Source of the DNA: Actinomycetes bacterium
GTDB taxonomy: Bacteria; Actinomycetota; CALGFH01
Direction of reading: 5' to 3'
NCBI GenBank assembly: GCA_030152105.1
Contig: JASLIH010000362.1
Coordinates: 1-22,433 of the forward strand
Length of the DNA: 22,433 nucleotides
In this document: positions 1-7,922 of the stretch, in pieces
Layout of the letters: the number at the start of each line of letters is the position of its first letter
Position numbering within the stretch: the stretch's first letter is position 1
Translations under genes and position numbers: made by a program
Notes under the pieces: generated by a model
Told to the model about the DNA's origin: nothing
Database searches by the model: none
What the model saw: the letters and a program-made list of their open reading frames with translations, nothing else

Positions 1-138
1 ACCAGCTTCGCCACCTGGAACCTGCTGCACCTGGGGGCGATGCTCAAGCGCGCCGGCGGGATCCCCGCCCACGGCAACCAGCGCACAGCATGGGACGCCG
101 GCTGCCGCTTCGACGCCGACAACCCAGAACACCGCTGA
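1..138 (+). CDS. Flavodoxin / NADPH-dependent FMN reductase family protein, C-terminal fragment
   Basis: This is the 3' end of a gene whose body lies left of the window. Frame 1 is open from the first base to a TGA at 136-138 and gives 45 residues. The fragment reads like the tail of actinobacterial flavodoxin-family NAD(P)H-dependent oxidoreductases: a helix (NLLHLGAMLKRAGG) followed by IPAHGNQR and a terminal WDAGCRFD segment. Such proteins bind FMN and transfer electrons from NAD(P)H. The FMN-binding N-terminal part is not visible, so the call rests on resemblance of the tail from memory. The next gene starts 32 bp downstream on the same strand, so the two may be cotranscribed. Confidence 0.55.
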   Translation, partial: TSFATWNLLHLGAMLKRAGGIPAHGNQRTAWDAGCRFDADNPEHR

Positions 139-170
139 ACGGAACCGCAGCCATCACCAAGGAGCCGCCT

Positions 171-572
171 GTGCCCATCCAGCCCAAGCAGCCGACCGCC
201 AAAGGGCCGGCCGAATGGTTCACCGGGGACGTCTGGATCGACGGCATCGCCCGGGGCGAGGAGCCCTCACGTGTGCGGGTCAGCGCCGTCCGGTTCACAC
301 CCTCGGCCCGCACCGCCTGGCACTCGCACGCCGTGGGGCAGACCCTCTACGTCACCGAAGGCAAGGGGCTCGTGCAGCCCCGCGGCGGCGCTGTCGAGGA
401 GATCCGAGCCGGTGACGTCGTCTACACGGCCCCCGACGAGTGGCACTGGCACGGCGCCGCCCCCGACCACTTCATGACCCACCTGTCCATCACCGAAGGC
501 GTCGGTGACGACGAGCGACCCGAGGCGAACTGGGGCGACCACGTCACCGACGACGAGTACCGCAACCGCTGA
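171..572 (+). CDS. Small single-domain cupin, hydroxynitrile-lyase-like (GtHNL type)
   Basis: A 133-residue single cupin domain. The start is GTG at 171, chosen because AAGGAG (159-164) sits at the right distance; a longer frame from 90 would overlap the preceding gene. The first cupin motif is AWHSHAVGQT, with likely metal ligands H51, H53 and Q57 (His-x-His-x3-Gln, Gln replacing the usual Glu). The fourth ligand is probably H92 in DEWHWHG. This His/His/Gln/His pattern and the length match the Mn-dependent cupin family that includes the bacterial (R)-selective hydroxynitrile lyases (about 131 residues). Many members have unknown physiological roles, so the substrate cannot be given. It is cytoplasmic, with no signal peptide. 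It lies just behind a flavoprotein gene and converges on the glutamate-cysteine ligase homologue with an 8-bp gap. Confidence 0.8.
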   Translation: MPIQPKQPTAKGPAEWFTGDVWIDGIARGEEPSRVRVSAVRFTPSARTAWHSHAVGQTLYVTEGKGLVQPRGGAVEEIRAGDVVYTAPDEWHWHGAAPDHFMTHLSITEGVGDDERPEANWGDHVTDDEYRNR

Positions 573-580
573 CGTGCCGG

Positions 581-1693
581 TTATGTGGGCACGCCGATCA
601 GGGTCTCCTCGGTGATGTGCTGGACGACCGCTCGCATGTCACCGCCGGTTGCCTGGTGGATGGCGAGCTGACGGTCGGCGCTGGTGCCCTCGCGCAGGAT
701 GGTGTGCACGTACTCCACGTCCTTGCGTGAGCCGAGCTCGTCGACCACGTCGTCGACGAACTCCACCAGCTCCAGGGCGAGGTCGCGCATGGGGACCTCG
801 CGCTGCTTGCCGAAGTCGATCAGCTTGCCGTCCAGGCCGTGGCGGAAGGCCCGGAACTTGTTCTCGTGGATGAGCTGGGGCGGGTACTTGCGGAAGCCGA
901 GGTTCTGCGACCGCAGCTTGAGCAGCTTGGCGCAGATGGCCTGGATCAGGGCGGCCAGGCAGATGACCTCGTCAACCTTGGTGACGGCGTCGCAGATACG
1001 GAACTCGACCGTCGGGTACTGCCAGTGCGGCCGCAGGTCCCACCAGATGCTCTTGCCGGTGTCGATGGTGTTGGTCTTGACCAGCAGCTCGACGTAGTTG
1101 TCGAAATCGGCGTGGGAGCTGAACTCGGGCGGGATGCCGCTGCGCGGGAATCGCGACCAGATCACGCTGCGGTAGGACTTCAGGCCCGTTCTCCGGTTGA
1201 GCCAGAACGGGCTGGAGGTCGACAGGGCGAGGATGTGGGGCAGGAAGTAGCGGGCCTCGTTCATGACATCGATGCGCGCCTCGGGATCCGAGATGCCCAC
1301 ATGCACGTGCATGCCGAAGATCAGCAGCTCCCGCACCAGGTCCTGCATCTGGTCCTCGAACAGCTTGTAGCGTTCCATCTCGGTGACCCGCTGGTCCTGC
1401 CAGTGGGAGAACGGATGGGTGCCGGCCGAGGCGATCCGCAGCGCCTCCGGGGCGAGCAGGCGGGCCAGGCCTCCGCGCAGCCGCAGCACCTCCGCCCGGG
1501 CCTCGCCGACGTCGGCGCAGATACTGGTGCCGACCTCGACCACCGACTGCAGCAACTCAGCCCGCACGTCGTCCACCAGGGAGCTGGACTGGGCCGCGGC
1601 CAGCAAGGTCTCGATGTGCGCCTTCAGCTCCCCGCCGGCGTCGACGATCTGGAACTCTTCCTCGATACCGATGGTGAGCGGCTGTTCGGCCAT
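581..1693 (-). CDS. Carboxylate-amine ligase, YbdK / glutamate-cysteine ligase type 2 family
   Basis: A 370-residue protein, close to E. coli YbdK (about 372). The start is the ATG at 1693, preceded by GGGGAGG on the minus strand. A start further upstream would run through the hairpin terminator of the cold-shock gene. Family marks are GIEEEFQ near the N-terminus (residues 9-15, metal/ATP-binding strand), GTHPFSHW (about 91-98) and GMHVHVGI (about 127-134). Members of the GCS2 family join glutamate and cysteine using ATP; YbdK-like enzymes have weak activity of this kind, and in actinobacteria related proteins serve mycothiol or ergothioneine chemistry. The real substrate cannot be told from sequence alone. 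The gene stands alone between a terminator and a convergent cupin gene. Confidence 0.85.
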   Translation of the reverse strand: MAEQPLTIGIEEEFQIVDAGGELKAHIETLLAAAQSSSLVDDVRAELLQSVVEVGTSICADVGEARAEVLRLRGGLARLLAPEALRIASAGTHPFSHWQDQRVTEMERYKLFEDQMQDLVRELLIFGMHVHVGISDPEARIDVMNEARYFLPHILALSTSSPFWLNRRTGLKSYRSVIWSRFPRSGIPPEFSSHADFDNYVELLVKTNTIDTGKSIWWDLRPHWQYPTVEFRICDAVTKVDEVICLAALIQAICAKLLKLRSQNLGFRKYPPQLIHENKFRAFRHGLDGKLIDFGKQREVPMRDLALELVEFVDDVVDELGSRKDVEYVHTILREGTSADRQLAIHQATGGDMRAVVQHITEETLIGVPT

Positions 1694-1776
1694 GGAACCT
1701 CCCCGACGCTGGCGGCTGACAACAGCATGCCCGCCGAGCGGACCCGGAACCAGGCAGAGATCACTTCTCTGCACAA

Positions 1777-1806
1777 CAGCCCGCCCGGCGGTCACCGGGC
1801 GGGCTG
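1777..1806 (-). terminator. Hairpin terminator downstream of the cold-shock gene
   Basis: A perfect 12-bp inverted repeat (left arm CAGCCCGCCCGG at 1777-1788, right arm 1795-1806) encloses a 6-nt loop. It begins 15 bp beyond the stop codon of the cold-shock gene. On the minus strand it is followed by TTGTGC, a weak U-run, as is common for terminators in GC-rich actinobacteria. It separates the cold-shock gene from the downstream ligase gene. Confidence 0.7.
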
Positions 1807-1820
1807 GTTGATGCTGGCTG

Positions 1821-2027
1821 CTAGCTCTCGAGCAGCCGCACGTTGGCGGCCTGGGCGCCTTTCGGCCCTGGCGTCACGTCGAACTCGACGGCCTGCCCCT
1901 CATCAAGTGAGCGGTAGCCGGCCGACTGGATCGCGCTGAAATGCACGAAGACGTCCTCGCCGGACTCGGGGGCGATAAAGCCGTACCCTTTGTCGGCGTT
2001 GAACCACTTCACGGTTCCAACGGTCAT
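1821..2027 (-). CDS. Cold-shock protein (CspA family, nucleic-acid chaperone)
   Basis: A 68-residue protein consisting of one cold-shock OB-fold, the usual length for actinobacterial CspA/B. It carries both RNA-binding motifs, RNP1 as KGYGFI and RNP2 as DVFVHFS, after the typical start [15 protein letters not shown]. It binds single-stranded RNA/DNA and melts secondary structure. The start has a strong purine-rich ribosome site (GGAGGGAGGGA) ending 7 bases before the ATG. About 190 bp separate it from the cellulase stop. A TATTGT box on the minus strand at 2151-2146 could be a -10 giving a leader of roughly 110 nt, which would suit the long leaders known for csp genes, but I see no convincing -35. 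A hairpin terminator follows the gene. Confidence 0.95.
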   Translation of the reverse strand: MTVGTVKWFNADKGYGFIAPESGEDVFVHFSAIQSAGYRSLDEGQAVEFDVTPGPKGAQAANVRLLES

Positions 2028-2218
2028 GTACTTGTCCCTCCCTCCATGATGTTGGAGGTCTGACTAGCGCCGGCAGTTGGTGCCGACGGCAAGGGACAAG
2101 CTCGACCTGCGGGGTGCAAGCAAAACGTGAACCTCTGCCGGGCGCACAATAGCGACCAGACGGCCACCGACGCCACCCGGCGTGCAACCAGTGCCGTTGC
2201 GTGCCGGTCGGCGCAGGG

Positions 2219-4150
2219 TCAGCCGCCTGTGGTGGCGGCCAGCGCGAAGGCGAGCATGCCGGTGGAGGTGAAGTCGATCGCCGGCTCGACACTGGGCCAG
2301 GCGCGCACGTCGTCGAGGTAGCGCGCGTCGGGCCGGTCGAAGGCCGCATACCGGTTCCGGCCGTCGACCGGGCAGGCCCTGGCGCCGTCGGGGATGCCGA
2401 TGTCCTCGAAGTTCTCCGCCCCGTTGGGCCCGTTCACCACCGCCCCCACGAGCACGTTGCGGCCACCGGTGAGGCTCCCGGCGAGGTTCGCGACCTGGTG
2501 CTGGGGGCAGTGAGGGAACACGGTGCCTTCGCCGATGACGAAGCTCGTGCCCCAGGCGTTGGCCCCGAGGGCCCAGTTGCGCTGGGAGGTCGCGAAGGCG
2601 TCGTAGGAGCGGTCGCCGGTCAGCCGGCGGTACATCCGGGCGGTCGCCGCGTACCCGAAGGTGCGGGTGGCCGCGTCGAACTGGGTCACGTCCACCGCCG
2701 AGCCGAAGGGCTCCTCCCGTGCCGGTCCGGCGCCGGTCTCCAGCTGCCGCCGCAGGTCGGCGACGAGGGCGCCAGGGCTGACCTCGAACCCGGGCGCCCC
2801 CGGGATGCGCCGCAGCGCCCGCACCAGGTCGGCGTGGGCCAGGGCGCTGGTGTCGTACAGGTTGAGCGCCTCGCGGTTGTCGCTGCCCAGGTATGCCCTG
2901 GCCCAGTGGGTGGCGGCCCGCAGCCAGCCCGCCGCCCGCCGGTCGTGCAGCCTCCTGGCGGCCAGCGCCAGCTCGACAGCGCCGAACTCCATGTCGTCCT
3001 GCCAGGAGTCCTCGGGGTAGTAGGCGTGCGGGTAGGCCGTCACCAGCTCGCCGACGCGGCTGGTCCTGGCCATGGCGAAGACCGAGGCCGCCGCTCGCAG
3101 CAGCGCCCGCGCCCGCTGGTGGTCGCGCTGGGCCTCGACCTGGGCGCCGAGGGCGAAGGCGGCGGCCACCCGGCCGGCCAGGTTGGGGCTGATCCGTGCG
3201 CCCGGCGGGGCGGCGCGGAACACCGGGCGGTACTTGATGAAGTACTCGGCGTCGCCCGGCCGCACCCGCAACGCGTCGTCGGCCTCGGGCAGCCGCCACA
3301 CGTCGTGGTCGCCGACGAACCCGAACCGCTCGCTGCCGGTGCCGAGCCCGACCTGGGCGTAGAGGACCTTGTGGCGCTCGTCCCAGACCTTGTCCAGCCA
3401 CCGCAGGCCATGGCGGGTCTCGGCGGCCAGGGCATGGTCCTCGCGGTGCAGGCCGCGCCGGACCAGCAGCAGCTCGGCCACCGAGTAGGCGGTCGCGTGG
3501 GTGAACTTGACGAAGTCGCCGGCGTCGAACCAGCCGCCCTCGACATCCACCGGGCCGCCGACCGGCTTGAGCGGCGCCGCGGGCACGTCCCCGCCGTCGC
3601 CCTCGAACACCGGGGTGGCGTACACGGTCGCGTGACGATCGGTCAGGTGGGAGGGCTTGCGGTCGAGCCGCCGCGGGACCTGCGCACCGTCGCGCTGGAC
3701 CTGGAAGAACTGGACGGTGTCATCGGCGAGCTTCCCGAACAGGTCGTGGCGGGTCGCGACCCGGAAGGCCGGTGAGGCGCCGGCCAGGCCGTCGACCACG
3801 ACCCGGTAGCGGCCCGGCCGGCGCAGGGCGCTGACGTCGATGGGGTGCACCGCCCGGTAGCGTCCGTTCCAGCCGCCGGTCCGCCGGCCGACCCGGCCGG
3901 TGAGGACGGTCCGCCCGGCGTCGTCCACGACCGCGAACCGGGCGGCGCCCGCGGGGGCCTCGGCCATGAGGAACGCCCGCTTGGCCTCGCCGATCGCGTA
4001 CCCGACCTGGTCGAGCCGGACGACACCATGGATGGTCCGTGGAGCGGCGCCAGCCGCCGGCGACCCGGTGACCGGGCCGACGGCGAGGAGCGCAGCCCCG
4101 ACGATGGCGACGAGGGAGCGGTAGCCCGAGCGGGATCGCCGGTGTCCCAT
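2219..4150 (-). CDS. Secreted glycoside hydrolase family 9 endoglucanase with N-terminal Ig-like (CelD_N) domain
   Basis: A 643-residue cellulase. The start at 4150 is preceded by GGGGAGGGAC and opens a Sec-type signal peptide (basic MGHRRSRSGYR, hydrophobic core at about 12-28, likely cleavage near SPAAGA/AP). Residues about 42-130 form the CelD_N Ig-like domain (VRLDQVGYAIGEAKRAF). The GH9 catalytic (alpha/alpha)6 barrel follows, with GGWFDAGDF at 205-213 (catalytic-base Asp pair), NWALGANAWGTSFV, and SVEPAIDF near the C-terminus, whose Glu (about 622) is the expected proton donor. GH9 enzymes cut beta-1,4-glucan by inversion. There is no cellulose-binding module or anchor. The gene is monocistronic, with a promoter and a palindromic operator directly upstream. 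Its terminator is not clear; an imperfect hairpin at 2179-2205 is the best candidate. Confidence 0.9.
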   Translation of the reverse strand: MGHRRSRSGYRSLVAIVGAALLAVGPVTGSPAAGAAPRTIHGVVRLDQVGYAIGEAKRAFLMAEAPAGAARFAVVDDAGRTVLTGRVGRRTGGWNGRYRAVHPIDVSALRRPGRYRVVVDGLAGASPAFRVATRHDLFGKLADDTVQFFQVQRDGAQVPRRLDRKPSHLTDRHATVYATPVFEGDGGDVPAAPLKPVGGPVDVEGGWFDAGDFVKFTHATAYSVAELLLVRRGLHREDHALAAETRHGLRWLDKVWDERHKVLYAQVGLGTGSERFGFVGDHDVWRLPEADDALRVRPGDAEYFIKYRPVFRAAPPGARISPNLAGRVAAAFALGAQVEAQRDHQRARALLRAAASVFAMARTSRVGELVTAYPHAYYPEDSWQDDMEFGAVELALAARRLHDRRAAGWLRAATHWARAYLGSDNREALNLYDTSALAHADLVRALRRIPGAPGFEVSPGALVADLRRQLETGAGPAREEPFGSAVDVTQFDAATRTFGYAATARMYRRLTGDRSYDAFATSQRNWALGANAWGTSFVIGEGTVFPHCPQHQVANLAGSLTGGRNVLVGAVVNGPNGAENFEDIGIPDGARACPVDGRNRYAAFDRPDARYLDDVRAWPSVEPAIDFTSTGMLAFALAATTGG

Positions 4151-4186
4151 GTCCCTCCCCGATGCCGACTGGAGTGCCAGGAACCG

Positions 4187-4211
4187 ATCATTAGGAAGGT
4201 TTCCTAATGAT
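4187..4211. promoter_or_regulatory. Perfect 25-bp palindromic operator at the cellulase transcription start
   Basis: Two perfect 11-bp arms (ATCATTAGGAA / TTCCTAATGAT) flank GGT. It is AT-rich within a very GC-rich region and lies 37 bp upstream of the GH9 start codon. It covers about +1 to +25 relative to the predicted promoter, a typical position for a repressor site. From memory, its TTAGGAA..TTCCTAA core resembles sites of ROK-family regulators controlling secreted glycoside hydrolases in Streptomyces (CsnR-type); this comparison was not checked. Confidence 0.75.
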
Positions 4212-4217
4212 GCTGGG

Positions 4218-4246
4218 ACGCTACCCCAGGCATCGAGACAGGTCAA
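4218..4246 (-). promoter_or_regulatory. Sigma-70-type promoter of the GH9 gene
   Basis: On the minus strand, TTGACC (4246-4241) is followed by a 17-bp spacer and TAGCGT (4223-4218). This is a near-consensus housekeeping promoter. The predicted start, around 4211, coincides with the edge of the 25-bp palindrome. Confidence 0.65.
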
Positions 4247-4435
4247 CAGGCCTCCAGGTCCTGCGCGCTTGCAGGTGGCCGGTGGCCGGCCTGGCGCTTA
4301 CCGTGATGGGTGACATCCACGGCCCGCCGCTGCTGCTGGGCTTCGGGCTGGGCGCGCTGCCGCTGTGGCGCGACCGGCGTCGTCACCTGGGCGGCCGGGC
4401 CTCCTTCGCCAGCGTGCCGGGCTCGGAGGGACAGC

Positions 4436-5029
4436 ATGGGCGATGACATGACCGGCGGCCCGCGATCGCGACGTGATCGGGGGATGACCGCGCTGATCGA
4501 GGGGTTCTTTGGGTTCGTGTGGTTCGGTTGGGGGCAGGCCAACGCGTCGTCCGGGCTCCGTGTCGGGCTCGCCGTGGCTGGCGTCGTGGCCCTGCTCGTG
4601 GCCGTCGCCGGTGGGGTCCAGGCGTTCCGCAGCCCCGCGTCCACCGGTGTCCTCCACGACCGGCAAGCCCGGCGCCGCTACGGTGTCGCCGTCGGGGTGG
4701 AGTTCAGCCTGGCCGGAGTCGGCGCGGCGGTCCTGGCCGTTGCCGGGCAGGGCGACTTCATCCCGGTCTGGGTGTGCGCGGTCGTCGGGGTGCATTTCTT
4801 CCCCTTGGCGTCACTGCTGGAGGACCGGCTGCTCGTGGCGCTCGGCGTGTCGTTGACCACGGTGGCGTTGGTGGCGCTCGTCGCCGGCCTGGTCACCGAT
4901 GTCGCTCCAAGCACGGTCACCGGCATCGGGGCGGGCACGCTGCTCACCGTGTTCGGCCTTGCCGCCCTGGCTGGCGTTCCCGCGGAGGGGACCTCGCAGC
5001 TCAGGTCACCCAGGCAACGGGAAGGCTAG
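4436..5029 (+). CDS. Multi-pass membrane protein of unknown function
   Basis: A 197-residue protein. The ATG at 4436 follows CGGAGGG with 5 bases between, and was preferred to a longer frame starting at 4310 that has no ribosome site. After a charged N-terminus (about 1-16) there are five or six hydrophobic segments, at roughly 18-33, 41-62, 83-103, 108-127, 131-153 and 160-181. The loop [12 protein letters not shown] is basic and probably cytoplasmic; [15 protein letters not shown] is the most distinctive stretch and resembles small integral membrane proteins annotated only as hypothetical. I cannot assign a function. The stop overlaps the stop of the convergent slipin gene by 4 bp (CTAG), and no terminator lies between them. 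Confidence 0.75.
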   Translation: MGDDMTGGPRSRRDRGMTALIEGFFGFVWFGWGQANASSGLRVGLAVAGVVALLVAVAGGVQAFRSPASTGVLHDRQARRRYGVAVGVEFSLAGVGAAVLAVAGQGDFIPVWVCAVVGVHFFPLASLLEDRLLVALGVSLTTVALVALVAGLVTDVAPSTVTGIGAGTLLTVFGLAALAGVPAEGTSQLRSPRQREG

Positions 5030-5901
5030 TCGGGACCTGCGGGCGCTCCGTTGCCGCCCTGGTCCACCGCCGCCGGCACCCGGGCGGCGGGGACTGCGGG
5101 CGGTGCCGCTGACGGGGGCGCGCTGGAGCCGGCGGCCGCTTCCCGGGCAAGGAACGCCCCGAGCTCCTGGATGGTGCTCATGAGCGGAGCCGGGAACACC
5201 ACCGTGGTGTTCTTGTCGACCCCGATCTCGACCAGGCTCTGGAGGTTGCGCAGCTGCAGGGCCAGCGGATGGGCCATCATGATGTCGGAGGCGGCCCCCA
5301 GCTGGTCGGCGGCCAGCGACTCGCCCTCGGCCGCGATGATCTTGGCCCGCTTCTCGCGTTCGGCCTCGGCCTGGCGGGCCATCGCCCGCTTCATGCTCTC
5401 GGGCAGCTGGATGTCCTTGAGCTCGACCAGGGTCACGACCACCCCCCAGTCGGTGGTGGTCATGTCCAGGATCTCGCGGATGCTGACATTGATCCGGTCG
5501 GTCTCGGCGAGGGTCTCGTCAAGGGTGTGCTGGCCGACCACCTTGCGCAGGGTGGTCTGGGCGATCTGGTTGATGGCCGCGGCCACGTTCTCGATCGCGA
5601 CCACGGACCGGACCGCATCAGTCACGCGGTAGTAGGCGACGGCCGACACGTCGATGCTGACGTTGTCGCGGGTGATGATCCCCTGGGACTGGATCGGCAT
5701 GGTCACGATGCGGAGCGACACCCGCCGCAGCACCTCGACCAGCGGCACGATCAACCGTAGGCCGGGCTCGCGGACCCCCACCACCCGGCCGAGGCGGAAC
5801 AGCACGCCCTTCTGGTACTGCTGGACGACCCGAACCGACAGTGCAAGCCCGAGCAGGACCAGCACGGCGACTACCAAGACGACGATTGTCAACGTTGACA
5901 T
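5026..5901 (-). CDS. Slipin / stomatin-like SPFH-domain membrane protein
   Basis: A 291-residue protein of the SPFH (band 7) superfamily. It has an N-terminal membrane segment (about 4-24) followed by [24 protein letters not shown], the standard entry to the SPFH fold. [19 protein letters not shown] and the oligomerisation helices with [17 protein letters not shown] follow, as in bacterial slipins. The tail after [15 protein letters not shown] is Ala/Pro-rich and disordered. Slipins form ring-like membrane scaffolds and usually pair with a NfeD protease-like partner, but no NfeD gene is adjacent here. The ATG at 5901 is preceded by GAGAGGA with 5 bases between. A short inverted repeat (CGTTG-CCAC-CAACG, 5919-5932) lies just upstream. 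Confidence 0.92.
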   Translation of the reverse strand: MSTLTIVVLVVAVLVLLGLALSVRVVQQYQKGVLFRLGRVVGVREPGLRLIVPLVEVLRRVSLRIVTMPIQSQGIITRDNVSIDVSAVAYYRVTDAVRSVVAIENVAAAINQIAQTTLRKVVGQHTLDETLAETDRINVSIREILDMTTTDWGVVVTLVELKDIQLPESMKRAMARQAEAEREKRAKIIAAEGESLAADQLGAASDIMMAHPLALQLRNLQSLVEIGVDKNTTVVFPAPLMSTIQELGAFLAREAAAGSSAPPSAAPPAVPAARVPAAVDQGGNGAPAGPD

Positions 5902-6140
5902 CGCATCCTCTCTTTCTACGTTGCCACCAACGATGGCGCGCCAGGGCTGTCCGGGGCATCGCCGCGACCCCCCAAGTCCACCGCCCGCCAGCCGGCATCC
6001 TGGCCTACCCGCTAGCAGCAACGGCCACAGTGGCCACGTCGATTGCAGCTAACCGGCAGGCGAAGACTCCAGCCGGCCGGGAGGGGCGATGGCCGGTGGC
6101 CCTGACGACAGGCGGGCGATGGAAGGCCAGGCTCGGTGCA

Positions 6141-6158
6141 GCGTCGTCCTCACGACGC
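6141..6158. repeat. Short perfect inverted repeat upstream of the ABC exporter operon
   Basis: GCGTCGT and ACGACGC surround CCTC, ending 27 bp before the ATPase start. It could be an operator or a leader hairpin. The remaining divergent gap (5902-6184) holds one other 13-bp palindrome (GGCCACAGTGGCC, 6023-6035) and no promoter that I can support. Confidence 0.35.
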
Positions 6159-6184
6159 GGCTGTCGAGTGGAAGGAACCAGAAC

Positions 6185-7141
6185 ATGCTGCGGACGCGCG
6201 AGACACCGTCGTCTCTCCAGACCGGTCGGGACGGGCCGGCCATCGAGGCGCGCGGGCTGGTCATGCGCTACGGCGACCGGGAGGTGCTGCACGGCATCGA
6301 CCTGGTCGTGCCACATGGGATGGTGGTGGGCTTCCTGGGCCCCAACGGGGCCGGCAAGACCACCACCGTGGAGATCCTTGAGGGCTACCGGCGCCGCAGC
6401 GCCGGCCATTCCAGCGTGCTGGGCATGGACCCGGCCTCCGGCGGCCGGGAGCTGCGGGAGCGGATCGGCATCGTGCTCCAGGAGACCGGCCACAATCCGG
6501 ACCTGACCGTGCGTGAGACGGTGCGGCAGTTCGCCGGCTACTACCGCCGGCCCCTTGTGGTCGACGAGGTGGTCGAACTGGTAGGGCTGGAGGAGGCGGC
6601 CGACCGGCGGGTGCGGGCCCTGTCGGGCGGGCAGCGCCGGCGGCTGGACGTGGGGCTGGCCCTGGTCGGCGACCCCGAGCTGGTCTTCCTGGACGAGCCG
6701 ACCACCGGCTTCGACCCGGCCGCCCGCCGCCAGGCCTGGGAGGTGATCGCCGGGCTGCGCGAGCTGGGCAAGACGGTCCTGCTGACCACCCACTACATGG
6801 ACGAGGCGCAGGCGCTGGCCGACCGGGTGGCGATCATCGCCGCCGGCCGGATCGTGGCCGAGGGCACCCCGGCCGACCTGGCCGCCGCCCAGCGCGGCAC
6901 CGAGATCCGCTTCACCCTCCCCACTGACGCCGCCCCGGCGGAGCTGCCGCGGGTCTCCGGCGAGGTCGCGTCCCGGGGCCGGAATGTCGAGATCTCGACC
7001 GACGACGCGACCCACGACCTGCTCGCCCTCACCAGCTGGGCGGCCGGCCGCGGCGTCGGCCTGGAAGGCCTGACCGTCACCAGCCCCAGCCTTGAGGACA
7101 TCTACCTGGCCCTGACCAGCGACAAGGAGGAAGCGTCATGA
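6185..7141 (+). CDS. ABC transporter ATP-binding protein, DrrA-like drug exporter family
   Basis: A 318-residue ATPase. The start ATG at 6185 follows GGAAGGAA. Motifs in order: Walker A GPNGAGKT (52-59), Q-loop VLQE (about Q99), signature LSGGQ (146-150), Walker B LVFLDE (D170, E171) and H-switch TTHYMDEA (H203). The C-terminal extension of about 100 residues (to LEDIYLALTS) is typical of the DrrA/NodI-type DRA subfamily, where it helps bind the permease. It should power efflux of a lipid or drug-like substrate from the cytoplasmic face of the membrane. The stop overlaps the permease start as ATGA, so the two are almost surely cotranslated. No resistance gene or biosynthetic cluster next to it suggests a specific substrate. 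Confidence 0.93.
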   Translation: MLRTRETPSSLQTGRDGPAIEARGLVMRYGDREVLHGIDLVVPHGMVVGFLGPNGAGKTTTVEILEGYRRRSAGHSSVLGMDPASGGRELRERIGIVLQETGHNPDLTVRETVRQFAGYYRRPLVVDEVVELVGLEEAADRRVRALSGGQRRRLDVGLALVGDPELVFLDEPTTGFDPAARRQAWEVIAGLRELGKTVLLTTHYMDEAQALADRVAIIAAGRIVAEGTPADLAAAQRGTEIRFTLPTDAAPAELPRVSGEVASRGRNVEISTDDATHDLLALTSWAAGRGVGLEGLTVTSPSLEDIYLALTSDKEEAS

Positions 7142-7920
7142 ACCCGCTGGTGCTGGCGACCCGCGAGAGCGGCAACGTGCTCCGGTCGTTCTGGCGCAAC
7201 CGCTCCGGCGCCTTCTTCACCATCCTGCTGCCGGTGATGTTCCTGGTGTTCTTCGGCGCCATCAACCGCGACGGCACCGTGCAGCTCGACCCGCACGGCC
7301 CCCAGATCGGCTACACCACCTTCTTCGCCCCCGGCATGCTCGGCATGGCCATCATGGCCGGCACCTTCGTCGGCCTGGTGATCGGGCTGACGATCATGCG
7401 CGACAACGGCCAGCTCAAGCGGCTGCGGGGCACGCCCCTGCCGCCATGGGCGTTCTTCAGTGGCCAGGTCGTCTCCCGGCTGGTCGTGGTCGCCGTGGAG
7501 GCCGTGCTGGTGCTCGGCCTGGGCCGGCTGCTGTTCAACGTCAGCCTGCCACCGTCGGCCATCGCCTGGGTCACCTTCGCGCTGGTCGCACTGCTCGGCG
7601 CCGCCACCTTCACGGCCCTCGGCGTCGCCTACACCCGCCTGGTGGCCAACGCCGATTCGGCCCCGGCCCTCGCCAACGCCGCCTACCTGCCCCTGCTGTT
7701 CCTCTCGGGTGCCTGGTTCCCGATCAGCGGCCTGCCCCACTGGCTGGCCTCGCTCGCCGACGCCTTCCCGCTCGCCCCCATGCTGGACGGCATGCGCCAG
7801 GCACTGATCCTCGGCCATGGACCCGGCGCCATCTGGCCTGATCTCCGCAAGCTGCTGGCCTGGCTGGTCGTCGGCCTGCTCGTCTCCTTGCGGACGTTCC
7901 GCTGGGAGCGCGCCGCCTGA
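7138..7920 (+). CDS. ABC-2 type transporter permease, DrrB-like
   Basis: A 260-residue permease with six predicted membrane segments, at about 25-42, 60-84, 111-131, 141-163, 178-196 and 233-251. It has the conserved ABC-2 motif RDNGQLKRLRGTPLPP (about 88-103) in the first cytoplasmic loop and LFLSGAWFPISGLP before the last part, as in daunorubicin-type exporter permeases. It forms the membrane half of the exporter with the preceding ATPase, whose stop codon it overlaps. It converges on the SPW-repeat gene with only two bases between the stop codons. No terminator is visible. Confidence 0.92.
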   Translation: MNPLVLATRESGNVLRSFWRNRSGAFFTILLPVMFLVFFGAINRDGTVQLDPHGPQIGYTTFFAPGMLGMAIMAGTFVGLVIGLTIMRDNGQLKRLRGTPLPPWAFFSGQVVSRLVVVAVEAVLVLGLGRLLFNVSLPPSAIAWVTFALVALLGAATFTALGVAYTRLVANADSAPALANAAYLPLLFLSGAWFPISGLPHWLASLADAFPLAPMLDGMRQALILGHGPGAIWPDLRKLLAWLVVGLLVSLRTFRWERAA

Positions 7921-7922
7921 GG

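Noticed and set aside
839..1939. 366-codon plus-strand frame across the ligase and cold-shock genes
   Set aside because: It is antisense to two well-recognised genes and passes through their terminator.
2179..2205. Terminator for the cellulase gene
   Set aside because: In the cellulase RNA the stem has two A-C mismatches after three pairs and no U-run, so support is weak.
2201..3775. 524-codon plus-strand frame opposite the cellulase
   Set aside because: It is the antisense shadow of the GH9 gene, whose catalytic motifs are clear on the other strand.
4207..4446. 79-codon plus-strand frame with a hydrophobic stretch between the cellulase and the membrane protein
   Set aside because: Its start lies in the cellulase operator palindrome, it has no ribosome site, it overlaps the next gene's start, and no family is recognisable. 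It cannot be fully excluded as a small membrane protein.
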